Below are positions 9,318-19,247 of a stretch of DNA of 64,000 nucleotides, piece after piece. The stretch covers positions 1,116,001 through 1,180,000 of the forward strand of contig NZ_FPCI01000001.1 in NCBI RefSeq assembly GCF_900116385.1. Reading direction: 5' to 3'. The position numbers were made by a program, and so were the translations under genes. Below the pieces are notes generated by a model, which saw only the letters and a program-made list of their open reading frames with translations, ran no database searches and was not told the DNA's origin. The DNA comes from Pseudoxanthomonas sp. YR558 (GTDB lineage: Bacteria > Pseudomonadota > Gammaproteobacteria > Xanthomonadales > Xanthomonadaceae). Every line of letters starts with the position of its first letter. Within the stretch, counting starts at the first letter, position 1.

Positions 9318-10376
9318 TCACGCTGGTGCCTTTGCACCATCGCGGGGAAACCATCCGTACCGTTTTGGTGCCAAGTGGATCGCCTGTCCCGTGTGGGTGG
9401 CCGGACCGTGAAAGTCCGACGGCAGCTCGATCTCCATCTGGTCGCCAGCGTCCAAGCGCGCGCGGATCCGCAATCTCGGCCCGTTGCGCTGGACCCCGAC
9501 GATGGTCGCCGGCCAGCCCGCACCGTCATCGACCAGGCGGAGGTCTTCCGGCCGCACGAAAACCTCCGCGTCGCCCTGCCCGCGCGCACCCTTCGCCGTC
9601 AGCGGCAACCCCGCTGCATGCAGCTCTCCGGACTCCCAGCGCGCGGGCAGGCGGTTCACGGCACCGACGAAGGAATAGACGAAGGGCGATGCAGGCGCAT
9701 CGTAGGCGTCCGCCGGGCTCCCCAGTTGCTCGATCCGTCCACGATTGAGGATGGCGACACGGTCGGCCAGTTCCAGGGCTTCCTCCTGGTCGTGGGTCAC
9801 GAAGACGGTGGTGAGCCCGGTGCGGTCGTGCAACTCGCGTAGCCAACGGCGCAGATCGCGACGTACCTGCGCATCGAGCGCGCCGAAAGGTTCGTCCAGC
9901 AGCAGCACGCGCGGCTCGATGGCGAGCGCACGGGCCAGTGCGACGCGCTGGCGCTGTCCGCCCGACAACTGCGCCGGGTAGCGGCCGTCGAGGCCATCGA
10001 GCTGCACCAGGGACAACAGTTCAGCGACGCGCGCACGCACGGCGGCTTCGGCGACGCGGGCCTTGCCGCGACGCACGCGCAGACCGAAGCCGATGTTCTC
10101 TTCCACCGTCAGGTGGCGGAACAGCGCGTAATGCTGGAAGACGAAGCCCGCACGCCGCGCCTGCACGCTGAGCGTGGCAGCATCCTCGCCATCGAACAGC
10201 ACGCGACCACTGTCGGCTTGCTCGAGCCCCGCGATTACGCGCAGCAGCGTGGTCTTTCCAGAGCCGGAAGGGCCGAGCAAGGCCAACAACTCGCCCTGAC
10301 GGATATCGAGGGAAACGTCATCCAACGCCGTGAAGTTGCCGAACGTCTTCTGCAGGTGCTCGATCTTGATGCTCAT
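9318..10376 (-). CDS. cysA: Sulfate/thiosulfate ABC transporter ATP-binding protein CysA
   Basis: The ATPase that drives sulfate uptake through CysTW. The 352-residue protein contains Walker [13 protein letters not shown] (about residue 35), Q-loop [10 protein letters not shown], signature [15 protein letters not shown], Walker [13 protein letters not shown] and switch [16 protein letters not shown]-terminal regulatory/TOBE region (about residues 235-350, with FVRPEDLRL) follows, as in known CysA proteins. It is the last gene of the porin-sbp-cysT-cysW-cysA operon, starting 9 bp after the cysW stop. CysB-type control is expected from family knowledge, but I could not identify an operator. Confidence 0.94.
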   Translation of the reverse strand: MSIKIEHLQKTFGNFTALDDVSLDIRQGELLALLGPSGSGKTTLLRVIAGLEQADSGRVLFDGEDAATLSVQARRAGFVFQHYALFRHLTVEENIGFGLRVRRGKARVAEAAVRARVAELLSLVQLDGLDGRYPAQLSGGQRQRVALARALAIEPRVLLLDEPFGALDAQVRRDLRRWLRELHDRTGLTTVFVTHDQEEALELADRVAILNRGRIEQLGSPADAYDAPASPFVYSFVGAVNRLPARWESGELHAAGLPLTAKGARGQGDAEVFVRPEDLRLVDDGAGWPATIVGVQRNGPRLRIRARLDAGDQMEIELPSDFHGPATHTGQAIHLAPKRYGWFPRDGAKAPA

Positions 10377-10385
10377 GTCGTCGTC

Positions 10386-11348
10386 TCAATGCCGGTGGTT
10401 GGCGGCCAGGGCTTCGCCGTGACGCCATTCGAGCCAGGTCTTCAGTGCCAGCGTCAGCAACGCGGTGAGCGCGAGCAATGACGCTGCCGCGAACGCCGCG
10501 CTGTAGGCGTACTCGTTGTAGAGGATCTCCACGTGCAGCGGCAGCGTGTTGGTGCGGCCGCGGATATGGCCCGACACCACGGAGACCGCACCGAATTCGC
10601 CGAGCGCACGCGCACTGCACAGCAGCACGCCGTACAGCAGCGCCCAGCGGATGTTCGGCAAGGTGACCCGCCAGAACGTCTGCCAGCCGGTGGCGCCCAG
10701 GCTGAGCGCGGCGAGCTCTTCGTCGGTGCCTTGCTGCTCCATCAGCGGCATCAACTCGCGCGCGATGAAAGGGAACGTAACGAAGATCGTCGCCAGTACG
10801 ATGCCGGGCAACGCGAAGATGATCTTCGGCAACTGAACGTGCAGCTCGCCCAGCAGCGGCAGCGACAGGCGCCAGCCTTCGTCGACCAGCGCATATGCCC
10901 AGCCTTGCGCGCCGAAGATCAAGACATAGATCAGGCCGGCCACCACGGGCGATACCGCGAACGGCAGATCGATCAGCGTCACCAGCCATCGCTTGCCGCG
11001 GAACTCATGCTTGCTGACGGCCCACGCCGCCGCCACACCGAATACGAGGTTGAGCGGCACCACGATCGAGGTCACCAGCAGCGTCAACTTCACGGCCGCC
11101 AGGGCGTCGGCTTCGCTCACGGCGGCGAGGAACGCCGCGGCACCGCCGCGCAGCGCCTCCACGAAGACCAGAATCAGCGGCAGCACGAGGAACGACAGCA
11201 GGAAACCCAGCGCGCCGAGCACGAGCAGCACCTGCACCCAGATGGGTTCGCTGGTCGCGCTGCGTGGGCGCGGCGAAGCGGTGGCACGAGGCTCCACGGA
11301 TACGGACTCCGGCGGCAAGGCGATGACGGCCGAGATGGTGTCGCCCAT
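10386..11348 (-). CDS. cysW: Sulfate ABC transporter permease CysW
   Basis: One of two inner-membrane permease subunits of the sulfate/thiosulfate importer. It has 320 residues: a 35-residue polar N-terminal extension, then about six transmembrane segments beginning [20 protein letters not shown]. The coupling-helix (EAA) loop is [24 protein letters not shown]; CysW features include [14 protein letters not shown] and the late stretch [18 protein letters not shown]. The start codon lies 1 bp after the cysT stop, indicating tight translational coupling. Confidence 0.93.
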   Translation of the reverse strand: MGDTISAVIALPPESVSVEPRATASPRPRSATSEPIWVQVLLVLGALGFLLSFLVLPLILVFVEALRGGAAAFLAAVSEADALAAVKLTLLVTSIVVPLNLVFGVAAAWAVSKHEFRGKRWLVTLIDLPFAVSPVVAGLIYVLIFGAQGWAYALVDEGWRLSLPLLGELHVQLPKIIFALPGIVLATIFVTFPFIARELMPLMEQQGTDEELAALSLGATGWQTFWRVTLPNIRWALLYGVLLCSARALGEFGAVSVVSGHIRGRTNTLPLHVEILYNEYAYSAAFAAASLLALTALLTLALKTWLEWRHGEALAANHRH

Positions 11349-11349
11349 G

Positions 11350-12213
11350 TTAGCCCCCCGCCCGCTTGCCGGTACGCTGCAGGCGCGCCTGCAACGTATT
11401 GATCACCAGCAGAAGCGCGAAGGACAGCAGCAGCATCGCCGCCGCGATGGCGGTGGCGCCTTCATAGTCGAATTCCTCCAGCTTGATCGTGATCAGCAGC
11501 GGTGCGATCTCGGACACGCCCGGCAGGTTGCCGGCGATGAAGATGACCGAACCGTACTCGCCCACGCCACGCGCGAACGCGAGCGCGAATCCCGCCAGCA
11601 CTGCCGGCCACAACGTCGGCAGCACCACGCGCCGCACGGTCTGCCAGCGGCTGGCGCCGAGCGTCGCGGCAGCCTCCTCCAGCTCCAGCTCCACCTCCGC
11701 CAACACGGGTTGCACCACGCGCACCACGAACGGCAACCCGATGAAGATCAGCGCCACCGTGATGCCCAGCGGCGTGTAGGCCACCTTGACGCCCGCGGCC
11801 TCCAGCCATTGGCCGATCCAGCCCGTCGGGCCATAGAGCGCGGTCAGCGCGATGCCAGCGACGGCTGTCGGCAGTGCGAACGGCAGATCGATCATGGCGT
11901 CGAACAGGCGCTTGCCCGGGAACCGGTAGCGCACGAACACCCACGCGACCAGCGTGCCCATCACCGCGTTGAACGCAGCCGCCGCGAGCGCCGTGCCGAA
12001 GCTGATGCGCAATGCGGCCAACACACGCGGCTCGGTCCAGACCGCCCACAGTCCCGCCAGTCCCAGGCCGCTCGCCTTGGCGAACACGCCTACCAGCGGA
12101 ATCAACACGATCAGCCCCAGCCACAACAACGTGTAGCCGAGGCTGAGGCCGAAGCCGGGAATGACGCGTCGCGTGCGCGTCCTTCCCGGCAATGCGGGCG
12201 CCACTACCGCCAC
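11350..12213 (-). CDS. cysT: Sulfate ABC transporter permease CysT (CysU)
   Basis: The second permease of the sulfate importer, 287 residues with about six membrane spans starting at [18 protein letters not shown]. Diagnostic stretches are [21 protein letters not shown], the coupling loop [22 protein letters not shown], and [17 protein letters not shown]. It begins 2 bp after the sbp stop and ends 1 bp before cysW. Confidence 0.93.
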   Translation of the reverse strand: MAVVAPALPGRTRTRRVIPGFGLSLGYTLLWLGLIVLIPLVGVFAKASGLGLAGLWAVWTEPRVLAALRISFGTALAAAAFNAVMGTLVAWVFVRYRFPGKRLFDAMIDLPFALPTAVAGIALTALYGPTGWIGQWLEAAGVKVAYTPLGITVALIFIGLPFVVRVVQPVLAEVELELEEAAATLGASRWQTVRRVVLPTLWPAVLAGFALAFARGVGEYGSVIFIAGNLPGVSEIAPLLITIKLEEFDYEGATAIAAAMLLLSFALLLVINTLQARLQRTGKRAGG

Positions 12214-12215
12214 GC

Positions 12216-13235
12216 CTATTTCGCCTGGATCTGGTCGAACACGCCGCCGTCGGCGAAATGCGTGGCCTGTGCCTTAGCCCAGGAACCGAACACGCCGTCG
12301 ATGGTGACCAGTTCAAGCTTCGGGAAGCGCGCCACGTCTTCCGGCGCCGCGTACTGCGGATAGCGTGGGCGGTAGTAGTGCTTGGCCGCGAGCCGCTGGC
12401 CGGTCGGCGAATACAGGTACTTCAGGTAGGCTTGCGCGACGTCGCGCGTGCCGTGCTTGTCCACGTTGCGGTCCACCAACGCCACCGGCGGCTCGGCCAG
12501 GATCGAGAGCGAAGGCACGACGATGTCGAACTTGTCGGGCCCCAGCTCTTCGATCGACAGGAAGGCTTCGTTCTCCCAGGCCAGCAGCACATCGCCGATC
12601 CCACGCTGCACGAACGTGGTGGTGGCGCCGCGCGCGCCGGTGTCGAGTACGGGCACATTGCGGAACAGCGCGCGCACGAAGTTGCGCGTCTTGGCCTCGT
12701 CGCCCTTGAAGATCTTCAGCCCGTAAGCCCACGCGGCGAGGTAGTTCCAGCGCGCGCCACCGGATGTCTTCGGGTTGGGCGTGATCACCGATACGCCGGG
12801 CTTCAGCAGGTCGTGCCAGTCGCGGATCTTCTTCGGATTGCCCTTGCGTACCAGGAACACGATGGTCGAGGTATACGGCGCGCTGTTCTCGGGCAGGCGC
12901 GACTGCCAGTTCGCGGGAAACAGCTTGGCGCGTTGCGAAATGGAATCCACGTCGTACGCCAATGCGAGCGTGACCACGTCGGCCTCCAGGCCATCGATCA
13001 CCGAACGCGCCTGCTTGCCCGAACCGCCGTGCGAGGTCTCGATGCTGACCTTCTGCTGTTTGGTCTTCTGCCACTCGGCGGCGAAGGCGGTGTTGAACTC
13101 GCGGTAGAACTCGCGCGTGGGATCGTAGGAAACGTTGAGCAGCTCGACGTCCTTGGCACTGGCGGCGACCGCGAGCGTGAGGCCGAATGCCAGCAGTGCG
13201 CTGCGGGCGTGGCGGCGGAGGAAGGAATGCGTCAT
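12216..13235 (-). CDS. sbp: Sulfate ABC transporter substrate-binding protein
   Basis: The periplasmic sulfate or thiosulfate receptor that delivers ligand to CysTWA. It has 339 residues with a signal peptide ([16 protein letters not shown], cleavage near residue 27). Family motifs are [18 protein letters not shown] at the mature N-terminus, [44 protein letters not shown] and [13 protein letters not shown]. The start at 13235 (MTHSFLRR) was preferred over one six codons earlier because GGAG sits about 9 bp before it. The sequence does not let me separate Sbp (sulfate) from CysP (thiosulfate). It is the second gene of the operon, 17 bp after the porin. Confidence 0.92.
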   Translation of the reverse strand: MTHSFLRRHARSALLAFGLTLAVAASAKDVELLNVSYDPTREFYREFNTAFAAEWQKTKQQKVSIETSHGGSGKQARSVIDGLEADVVTLALAYDVDSISQRAKLFPANWQSRLPENSAPYTSTIVFLVRKGNPKKIRDWHDLLKPGVSVITPNPKTSGGARWNYLAAWAYGLKIFKGDEAKTRNFVRALFRNVPVLDTGARGATTTFVQRGIGDVLLAWENEAFLSIEELGPDKFDIVVPSLSILAEPPVALVDRNVDKHGTRDVAQAYLKYLYSPTGQRLAAKHYYRPRYPQYAAPEDVARFPKLELVTIDGVFGSWAKAQATHFADGGVFDQIQAK

Positions 13236-13252
13236 GGCGTCATCTCCGGGCA

Positions 13253-14710
13253 TCAGAATGCGACCTGCAGTCGCGAGAACACGGCCTTCTCGTCCTCACG
13301 GTCGGCGCCAGCGGCGGCTCCGCCTTCGAACTGCGTGTCGAGATAGTTGAGGACCAGCTTCAGGTTGCTGGTGAGGTACCAGTTGACGCCCAGCGTCCAG
13401 GACTTCGCTTGGCGCGCCGACACGGCGGGATCGGCGAACACCGGGAACGCGCGATCATCGATTTCCAGAACGCCGTAGCGGCCGACCAACTCCCAGGCAC
13501 CCCACCCGCCCTTGCCGGGACTGAAGGGATGCGACGGCTTCACCACGCCGCGATAGCTCGCGTCCTCGCCGGTGAGCACATAGCTGGCCGTGGCTTGCCA
13601 GGCCGTGTTCTCCAGTTCGGCCGCCGTCGCGCCGACCTGCAGTTCCTGCTTGGAGGCGATGTACTCGGCCAGCAGGCCGAAGCGGTTGCGGTAGAAGTAG
13701 CCCTGCGGCGACCAGCGCGTCCGGCGTCCGTCCGCGGCGACGGCGCTGCGATAGTTGAAGAACTGCACCTGCCCCGGCGTGCGATAGCGCGGCAGAATGT
13801 TGTTGCCGGTACCCACCGTGTCGCCGACGCTGCCACCGATACCGAAGCCCAGCCCCGACCAGAAGCCGGCGCCGTCTTTGAAAGGTTCGAAGAACAGTCG
13901 CCCGGCATACTCGAATTCATCATCGGGGTTGGTCGTCACCGCATCGCGGCCATCGACCGTGCCGTTGAACACGCCGATCGCGTAGCTGACCTTGCTACCC
14001 GCCAGTTCGCCCTGCAGCTGCACGCCGATGTCGCGGTTCGGCGCGAGTTCGCTGGGCAGCGCGCGCTCGATGTCGGACAGCGCCGACGACGACTGCAGTC
14101 GCTCGAGGCCGACCGGCGAAGTGAACTTGCCCAGACGCACGCTGGCCGCCGGCGAGAACTTCAGGTCGGCATACGCATCGACGATGCTCGCGCTGTCGCC
14201 GGCGAATTCCGGGGTGAAGCGGAAGCCGATCCACTTGCCCAGCGTGCCTTCGATGGTCGGTCGCGCCGTGCGCAGCAGGAAGGTGTCGTAGGTGCCCGAC
14301 GGCACGCCACTGCTGAAGAAGCGTCCATCGCCCTGCAGCAGGCCACGGATCTTGATCTCGTAGTCGCCGTTGGCCGACTTCAGCGAGGCGCCCTTGTCGT
14401 TGACGGCGACCACGGGAGCCTCCTTCGCCTTGGTGGCCGCTTCCTCCTGCTGCAGCTCCAGCCGGCGCTCCAGCACCCGCAGGCGCTGGTCCAGATCGCC
14501 CAGCGTGGAAGGCGCACCCTCACCCTGCTCGTCCGCAACCGCAGGCGGTGCTTCGCCCACGCGGCGCTCCAGAGCTTCCAGGCGTTGCAGCAGTTGTTCC
14601 ACGGTGGGCTGGCTCTGTGCGGACACGGGCAAGGCGAGGCAACAGGCCAGCGCGGCCAGGAGGGTGCTGCCCTTGCCTGCATGCTTGCCTGAGCCCGAGT
14701 GTGTCCGCAT
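13253..14710 (-). CDS. OprP/OprO-type anion porin heading the sulfate operon
   Basis: A 485-residue exported outer-membrane porin. The signal peptide ends near VSA-Q (about residue 32). A coiled-coil-prone segment follows ([17 protein letters not shown] and [18 protein letters not shown]), then the barrel starting near [16 protein letters not shown]. OprP-like features are [53 protein letters not shown] and the C-terminal strand ending LQVAF. OprP/OprO channels trimerise and are phosphate- or polyphosphate-selective. The position as first gene of a cys operon suggests sulfate instead (inference). The start at 14710 follows GGGGA; a longer upstream frame lacks any signal peptide. Confidence 0.88.
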   Translation of the reverse strand: MRTHSGSGKHAGKGSTLLAALACCLALPVSAQSQPTVEQLLQRLEALERRVGEAPPAVADEQGEGAPSTLGDLDQRLRVLERRLELQQEEAATKAKEAPVVAVNDKGASLKSANGDYEIKIRGLLQGDGRFFSSGVPSGTYDTFLLRTARPTIEGTLGKWIGFRFTPEFAGDSASIVDAYADLKFSPAASVRLGKFTSPVGLERLQSSSALSDIERALPSELAPNRDIGVQLQGELAGSKVSYAIGVFNGTVDGRDAVTTNPDDEFEYAGRLFFEPFKDGAGFWSGLGFGIGGSVGDTVGTGNNILPRYRTPGQVQFFNYRSAVAADGRRTRWSPQGYFYRNRFGLLAEYIASKQELQVGATAAELENTAWQATASYVLTGEDASYRGVVKPSHPFSPGKGGWGAWELVGRYGVLEIDDRAFPVFADPAVSARQAKSWTLGVNWYLTSNLKLVLNYLDTQFEGGAAAGADREDEKAVFSRLQVAF

Positions 14711-14849
14711 GACCGCTTTTCCCCGCGTGAAGGCCGCGAATGGCCGGAAACGCGATGCTGCGTGTGCACATGCCGGCAGGGAAATGACGAAAGGCCGTCC
14801 GCTTATGCCGTAACCGCATGACGTGGCTGGGGCGATCAGGAGGCGCGGG

Positions 14850-14855
14850 TAGAAT
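14850..14855 (+). promoter_or_regulatory. Candidate -10 element of kbl
   Basis: TAGAAT lies 29 bp before the kbl ATG, in the same GCG-rich context as the tdh -10 element. No convincing -35 is visible. The 173-bp divergent region 14711-14883 must also contain the promoter of the sulfate operon. Confidence 0.3.
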
Positions 14856-14883
14856 GTCGGCCTGCCCATTCCGCACCCGCCCT

Positions 14884-16083
14884 ATGTCCAACCCGCTGAC
14901 CGCCCACTACGCCGCCACCCTGGACGACATCCGCGCCCAGGGCCTGTTCAAGGCCGAACGCATCATCACCGGACCGCAGTCCGCCGAGATCACCCTGGAA
15001 GACGGGCGCACGGTGCTGAATTTCTGCGCCAACAACTACCTGGGCCTGGCCGATCACCCCGACATCATCCAGGCCGCGAAGGATGCGCTGGACACGCACG
15101 GGTTCGGCATGGCGTCGGTGCGGTTCATCTGCGGCACACAGGACCTGCACAAGCAGTTGGAGAAGACGATCGCCGACTTCTTCGGCACCGAGGACACCAT
15201 CCTCTACGCCGCCTGCTTCGATGCCAACGGCGGGTTGTTCGAGCCGCTGCTGGGCGAGGACGACGCGATCATCTCCGACGCACTGAACCACGCTTCGATC
15301 ATCGACGGCGTGCGCCTGTGCAAGGCCAAGCGCTTCCGCTACGCCAACTGCGACATGGCGGACCTCGAGGCGCAGTTGCAGGCCGCCGACGCGGCTGGTT
15401 GCAAGACCAAGCTGATCACCACCGACGGCGTGTTTTCGATGGACGGCTTCATCGCACCACTGGACGAGATCACGGCGCTCGCGAAGAAATACGGCGCGCT
15501 GGTCCATATCGACGAATGCCACGCCACCGGTTTCCTCGGCGCGACGGGTCGCGGCTCGGCGGAAGTGAAAGGGGTAATGGACCGTATCGACATCTTCACC
15601 GGCACCCTGGGCAAAGCGATGGGCGGCGCGCTGGGCGGCTTCACCACGGCGCGCAAAGAGGTGATCGAGCTGTTGCGCCAGCGCTCGCGTCCCTATCTGT
15701 TCTCCAATTCACTGCCGCCGCACGTCGTCTCGGCCGGTATCAAGGCGTTCGAGATGCTGTCCTCGGCCGGAGAGCTGCGTGAGCAGTTGCGCGAGAACAC
15801 CGCCTACTTCCGCGAGCGCATGACGGCCGCCGGCTTCGACATCAAGCCTGGCGTGCACCCGATCAGTCCGGTGATGCTGTACGACGCGCCGCTCGCGCAG
15901 CGTTTCGCTGCAAGGCTGCTGGAAGAAGGGATCTACGCGATCGGCTTTTTCTTCCCGGTCGTCCCGAAGGGCCAGGCGCGCATCCGCACGCAGATGAGCG
16001 CGGCGCACACGCGCGAGCACCTGGATCGCGCCATCGACGCGTTCATCCGCATCGGCCGCGAACTGGGCGTGGTGCCGGCGTAA
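14884..16083 (+). CDS. kbl: Glycine C-acetyltransferase (2-amino-3-ketobutyrate CoA ligase)
   Basis: A PLP enzyme that converts 2-amino-3-ketobutyrate and CoA to glycine and acetyl-CoA, completing threonine catabolism begun by Tdh. It has 399 residues, the usual length. Motifs: [51 protein letters not shown], and the PLP-lysine segment [14 protein letters not shown]. The start at 14884 (MSNPLTAHY) was chosen over an upstream in-frame ATG because it matches the family N-terminus. It is divergent from the sulfate operon and separated from tdh. Confidence 0.96.
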   Translation: MSNPLTAHYAATLDDIRAQGLFKAERIITGPQSAEITLEDGRTVLNFCANNYLGLADHPDIIQAAKDALDTHGFGMASVRFICGTQDLHKQLEKTIADFFGTEDTILYAACFDANGGLFEPLLGEDDAIISDALNHASIIDGVRLCKAKRFRYANCDMADLEAQLQAADAAGCKTKLITTDGVFSMDGFIAPLDEITALAKKYGALVHIDECHATGFLGATGRGSAEVKGVMDRIDIFTGTLGKAMGGALGGFTTARKEVIELLRQRSRPYLFSNSLPPHVVSAGIKAFEMLSSAGELREQLRENTAYFRERMTAAGFDIKPGVHPISPVMLYDAPLAQRFAARLLEEGIYAIGFFFPVVPKGQARIRTQMSAAHTREHLDRAIDAFIRIGRELGVVPA

Positions 16084-16106
16084 CCGGCACCACGTTCCCA
16101 CCACGC

Positions 16107-16400
16107 TCAGCGGGCGCGCTTGGTCGAGGCGGTCGAGCTCTTCGGCTTGGCCGGCGCGCCCTTCGCCACGCGGATGCCGCGCGCCTTCATCCAGGCGTCG
16201 AACTCTTCGGCCGTCATGCTGCGGCCGTTCTGCTGCATGTCGAAGCGATGGCCGTGCGGCCCCGGTGCGACGGTCACCACGTCCTCCTTGGATGCCCCCT
16301 TACTGGCGCTGCGCGGCGTGTGGCTGGCGCACCCCGCCAGCACGCCGATGGCAAGCAGCAGGGCGCAGCGCGCCGACAGGCGCGCGGTTAGGTTCAACAT
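16107..16400 (-). CDS. Small lipoprotein with an RFDM/MTA-EFDAWMK motif, unknown function
   Basis: A 97-residue protein with a type II signal peptide: hydrophobic run ALLLAIGVL, then lipobox LAGC with Cys24 as the lipidation site. After a Ser/Lys-rich linker, residues 52-80 contain RFDMQQNG, MTAEEFDAWMKARG and IRVAK. The C-terminus is Lys/Ser-rich. The same 29-residue pattern occurs in the protein at 17311-17814, on the other side of the pseudouridine synthase gene. I do not recognise a named domain. The start at 16400 follows GGGGA at good spacing. Probably inserted in the outer membrane facing the periplasm (inference from the lipobox). Confidence 0.75.
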   Translation of the reverse strand: MLNLTARLSARCALLLAIGVLAGCASHTPRSASKGASKEDVVTVAPGPHGHRFDMQQNGRSMTAEEFDAWMKARGIRVAKGAPAKPKSSTASTKRAR

Positions 16401-16475
16401 GTCTTTTCCCCATTGGTCAGGCGAGAGCGAGTGTAGGCAGGCGCTACGCGCGGAACCCGGACGGTGGTCGCGCAA

Positions 16476-17279
16476 TCAGCGTCCGCCCGTCGGCGCGAGC
16501 GCATCACGCTCACCGGCATCCAGGGGACGCCATGCGCCTTTCGCTAGCGTCCCCAGCGCCAGCGGACCGATAGCCACCCGCACCAGCCGCAGCACGCCGA
16601 TGTCGAATGCTTCAAGGAGCCGGCGTATCTGCCGGTTGCGGCCTTCGTCGAGCACGATCTCCAGCCACGCGTTGCGCTCGCCCGCCCGTAGCAGCCGCGC
16701 ATGGCGCGCGGAAAGACGCTCACCTTCGACGTGCGCGCCGGCCTGCAGAGCCTCGAACAAGGCGGGGTCAGGCACGCAATCGACCTGTACGTGGTAGGTC
16801 TTGTCCGGGCCATGCGCAGGATCGGTGATGCGCGCCGCCCACTCCGGATCGTTGGTAAACAGCAGCAACCCTTCGCTCGCCTTGTCCAGTCGCCCCACGG
16901 GCGCGAGCCACGGCAAATCCGCGCCTTCGAAGCAGCGATACACCGTGTCGCGGCCCTGTTCGTCGCGGGCGGTGGTGACCAGGCCGCGCGGCTTGTTGAG
17001 CATCAGGTAGTGACGCGGCGTCGAAGCTGGTGCCTGGCCATCCACACGCACTACGTGACGGCCAGCGACGATGGGGAATTCGGGATCACGGACGACGCGC
17101 CCATCTACGGAAACGCGCCCTTCCATGATCCAACGCGCCGCGTCGCTGCGCGAGCACACGCCCTGCTTGGATAACACGCGCGCCAGTCCATGGCGGACGC
17201 CCTGAGCGCGCTCCGCACGCGTATGAACGCGCGCGCGCGGATCACGAGGAGGTCGTGGCACGGAATCGCGTGGAGACAT
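16476..17279 (-). CDS. RsuA/RluB-family rRNA pseudouridine synthase
   Basis: Converts a specific uridine in ribosomal RNA to pseudouridine. It has 267 residues: a basic N-terminal tail (about 35 residues), an S4 RNA-binding domain (about 38-80, LARVLSKQGVCSRSDAARWI and GRVSVDGRVV), then the catalytic domain. The active-site Asp is in VGRLDKASEGLLLFTND, preceded by YLMLNKPRGLVTT and followed by LDEGRNRQIRRLLEA. Family members RsuA, RluB, RluE and RluF differ in target; I cannot tell which this is. The start at 17279 lies 32 bp after the upstream stop; longer frames overlap that gene. A hairpin just before the start may limit read-through. Confidence 0.85.
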   Translation of the reverse strand: MSPRDSVPRPPRDPRARVHTRAERAQGVRHGLARVLSKQGVCSRSDAARWIMEGRVSVDGRVVRDPEFPIVAGRHVVRVDGQAPASTPRHYLMLNKPRGLVTTARDEQGRDTVYRCFEGADLPWLAPVGRLDKASEGLLLFTNDPEWAARITDPAHGPDKTYHVQVDCVPDPALFEALQAGAHVEGERLSARHARLLRAGERNAWLEIVLDEGRNRQIRRLLEAFDIGVLRLVRVAIGPLALGTLAKGAWRPLDAGERDALAPTGGR

Positions 17280-17285
17280 GAAGAA

Positions 17286-17305
17286 ACGGCCGGGAGACCG
17301 GCCGT
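17286..17305 (-). terminator. Hairpin terminator between the exported protein gene and the pseudouridine synthase
   Basis: An 8-bp perfect stem (17286-17293 with 17298-17305) and GAGA loop, followed on the minus strand by TTTCTTC. It lies 5 bp beyond the stop at 17311 and only 7 bp before the next start codon. Confidence 0.6.
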
Positions 17306-17310
17306 GGGGA

Positions 17311-17814
17311 TCAGTTTTTCTTGGCCGGTTCGGCCGGCGCCGGCGCGGCTGCCGGCGTACCCGGCGCCTTGACCACGCGCACGCCACGCGACTTCATCCA
17401 GGCATCGAATTCATCGGCCGTCATGCGCTTGCCGTTCTGGCTCATGTCGAAGCGCCACGGCGTGTTGTCGTGCGCAGTCTTCGGCTGGTAGGCCGCAGGA
17501 CTGTTGGCGACGGCCGCCGCTGGCGCGCCGGTCGGCGCCGGCAGCGCCTTGGCGACGTTGCGGCAACCTTCGATGCGTAGGCGCAGCAGGACACGGTCGA
17601 CCGACTGGGCTTCATCGAACGCATGCGATGCCAATACACCCGAGGGAGCGCCGAGCTGGGTGGCGGTGGCGGCGAACTCCGGGGCGACGGGCGCGATGAC
17701 CGTGGCAGGCGTCTTCAGCGGGGCCGGTGCGAGGCCATTCGCGCAATCCGGGGCGGCGTATGCGGCGGGGGCGACAGCGATGCACAGCAGACTGGCGAGA
17801 ACATGACGGCGCAT
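17311..17814 (-). CDS. Exported protein with an RFDM/MTA-EFDAWMK motif, unknown function
   Basis: A 167-residue protein with a signal peptide (VLASLLCIAVAPAAYA, cleavage near residue 20). The mature part is Ala/Pro-rich with three cysteines in total, two of them (Cys24 and Cys84) after the signal peptide. Residues 121-149 contain RFDMSQNG, MTADEFDAWMKSRG and VRVVK, matching the lipoprotein at 16107-16400 in 22 of 29 positions. The tail is Ala/Pro-rich, ending PAKKN. No known domain is recognised. The shared block looks like a small helical module (EFDAWMK...RG) presented on two differently anchored exported proteins; the function is open. Confidence 0.7.
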   Translation of the reverse strand: MRRHVLASLLCIAVAPAAYAAPDCANGLAPAPLKTPATVIAPVAPEFAATATQLGAPSGVLASHAFDEAQSVDRVLLRLRIEGCRNVAKALPAPTGAPAAAVANSPAAYQPKTAHDNTPWRFDMSQNGKRMTADEFDAWMKSRGVRVVKAPGTPAAAPAPAEPAKKN

Positions 17815-17955
17815 CGGGCGACTCCTGAGTCTTTTCTACGTGCCGCGAGTGTAGGCAGCGCATCCGGGCATGGCAAGAAAATGCACGGAAGCATGCGCGA
17901 CGATGCGAAAAGACGGCGCTGGGTCACGCAAGCCGCGCGAACGACGCCGAAAAAA

Positions 17956-17980
17956 GAAGCCCGGCACTAAGCCGGGCTTC
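17956..17980 (-). terminator. Intrinsic terminator of the OmpA-family gene
   Basis: A 10-bp perfect stem (17956-17965 with 17971-17980) and a 5-nt loop. On the minus strand it is followed by TTTTT. It lies 23 bp after the stop at 18004. Confidence 0.88.
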
Positions 17981-18003
17981 GGTACTGCGGGAAGAGCGTC
18001 CGA

Positions 18004-19104
18004 TCAGTTCTGGACGTTCAGTTCCGTACGACGGTTACGCTCGCTCTTGCAGCCCGGCAGGGTCTGCGCGGTCGGCTCCAGCGGACGGCTCTCGCCGTAA
18101 CCCACCGGGCCCACCAGACGCGAGGCGTCGACGCCGTTGCTGGTCAGGTAGTCGTACACGGTCTGCGAACGACGCTGCGACAGCGACTGGTTGTAAGCGT
18201 CCTTGCCGCACAGGTCGGTGTGGCCGGCCACTTCGACGCGCAGGTCGGGGTAGCGCTTCAGGATCTCGGCGGCTTCGCTCAGGATCGCGATCGCGTCCGG
18301 ACGCAGCGTCGACTTGTCGAAGTCGAAGTTCACGCCCTTCAGGTCGATCGAGACCTGCACCGGGCAGCCGTCCGGACCGATGGTCTGGCCAGCCTGCGAA
18401 CCGGGGCACTTGTCGTCGCAGTTGTTGACGCCGTCGCCGTCGTCATCCAGGTCCGCACAGGTGGTGGTCGGAGCCGGGGCCGGGGCCGGGGCGGCTTCCG
18501 CCTTCGGGCCCAGCGGAATCACGACGCCGACCGAAGCCAGCACGTCGCCGAACCAGCTCTCTTCCTGCTGGTGGATGCCGCCTTCGGCGGTGTAGCTCTG
18601 ATCGTCGAAGTCGGCGCGGTAGGCCACTTCGGCACGCACGGCAATGCGCTTGTCGAAGGTGGTCTGCAGGCCCACGCCCAGCTTGGCGGCCAGGTTGTTG
18701 TCACGACGCTGCGCCGGCGAGTTCGGGGCGTTGATCACGTACTCTTCTTCCGAGCGCTGCATGCCCAGACCCGTCACGATGTACGGGTTCCAGCCGCGAC
18801 CGTCCTGGATGAAGTGGCGACGCAGGTCCAGCGAAACGCCGTACTGGCTCCAGTTCAAATCGCTGTTGAAGTTGAAGTTCGGGTTCTGGTAGTTCAGCTC
18901 ACCGTCGAGCGACCAGTTCGGGCTGATGAACTTGCCCAGGCCCAGGGTCAGGAACTGGGTGTCTTCGGTACGACGATCGGTATCCTGCTGGTTCCAGCCA
19001 GCGGAACCGGTCAGGTACCAACGATCATCGAATTCCTGCGCCATCGCGGTGTTTGCGAGGCTCAGGCCGCCCAGCAGCGCGGCGCAGAGAATCTTCTTGT
19101 TCAT
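18004..19104 (-). CDS. OmpA family outer-membrane protein with thrombospondin type 3 repeat
   Basis: A 366-residue structural outer-membrane protein. The signal peptide MNKKILCAALLGGLSLANTAMA ends before QEFDD. An eight-strand OmpA-like barrel (about residues 24-200) ends in FGDVLASVGVVIPLG. A Pro/Ala hinge and a calcium-binding TSP3-like repeat (DLDDDGDGVNNCDDKCPGS) follow. The C-terminal OmpA domain has VNFDFDKSTLRPDAI, VAGHTDLCGKDAYNQSLSQR and GYGESRPLEPT; it binds peptidoglycan diaminopimelate. AAGGAG precedes the start. It is monocistronic, with its own terminator and a strong-looking upstream region. High expression is expected for this class. Confidence 0.94.
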   Translation of the reverse strand: MNKKILCAALLGGLSLANTAMAQEFDDRWYLTGSAGWNQQDTDRRTEDTQFLTLGLGKFISPNWSLDGELNYQNPNFNFNSDLNWSQYGVSLDLRRHFIQDGRGWNPYIVTGLGMQRSEEEYVINAPNSPAQRRDNNLAAKLGVGLQTTFDKRIAVRAEVAYRADFDDQSYTAEGGIHQQEESWFGDVLASVGVVIPLGPKAEAAPAPAPAPTTTCADLDDDGDGVNNCDDKCPGSQAGQTIGPDGCPVQVSIDLKGVNFDFDKSTLRPDAIAILSEAAEILKRYPDLRVEVAGHTDLCGKDAYNQSLSQRRSQTVYDYLTSNGVDASRLVGPVGYGESRPLEPTAQTLPGCKSERNRRTELNVQN

Positions 19105-19216
19105 TTGCAGCTCCTTGGAAAGTTCAGTTGTAGAGAAACCGAAAGACTTTGTTCGTTGGTTCCGGCGATTCTTTTTGTTATTCGAGGCGACAGACTCCCG
19201 TCGCCTTGCTGAACAG

Positions 19217-19247
19217 ATTATGCGTGGGTACGTGAAGACTGTGTTAA
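19217..19247 (-). promoter_or_regulatory. Candidate promoter of the OmpA-family gene
   Basis: On the minus strand, -35 TTAACA (19242-19247) and -10 CATAAT (19217-19222) are separated by 19 bp, about 110 bp before the start codon. Both hexamers match 5 of 6 consensus bases; the spacer is slightly long. Confidence 0.45.
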
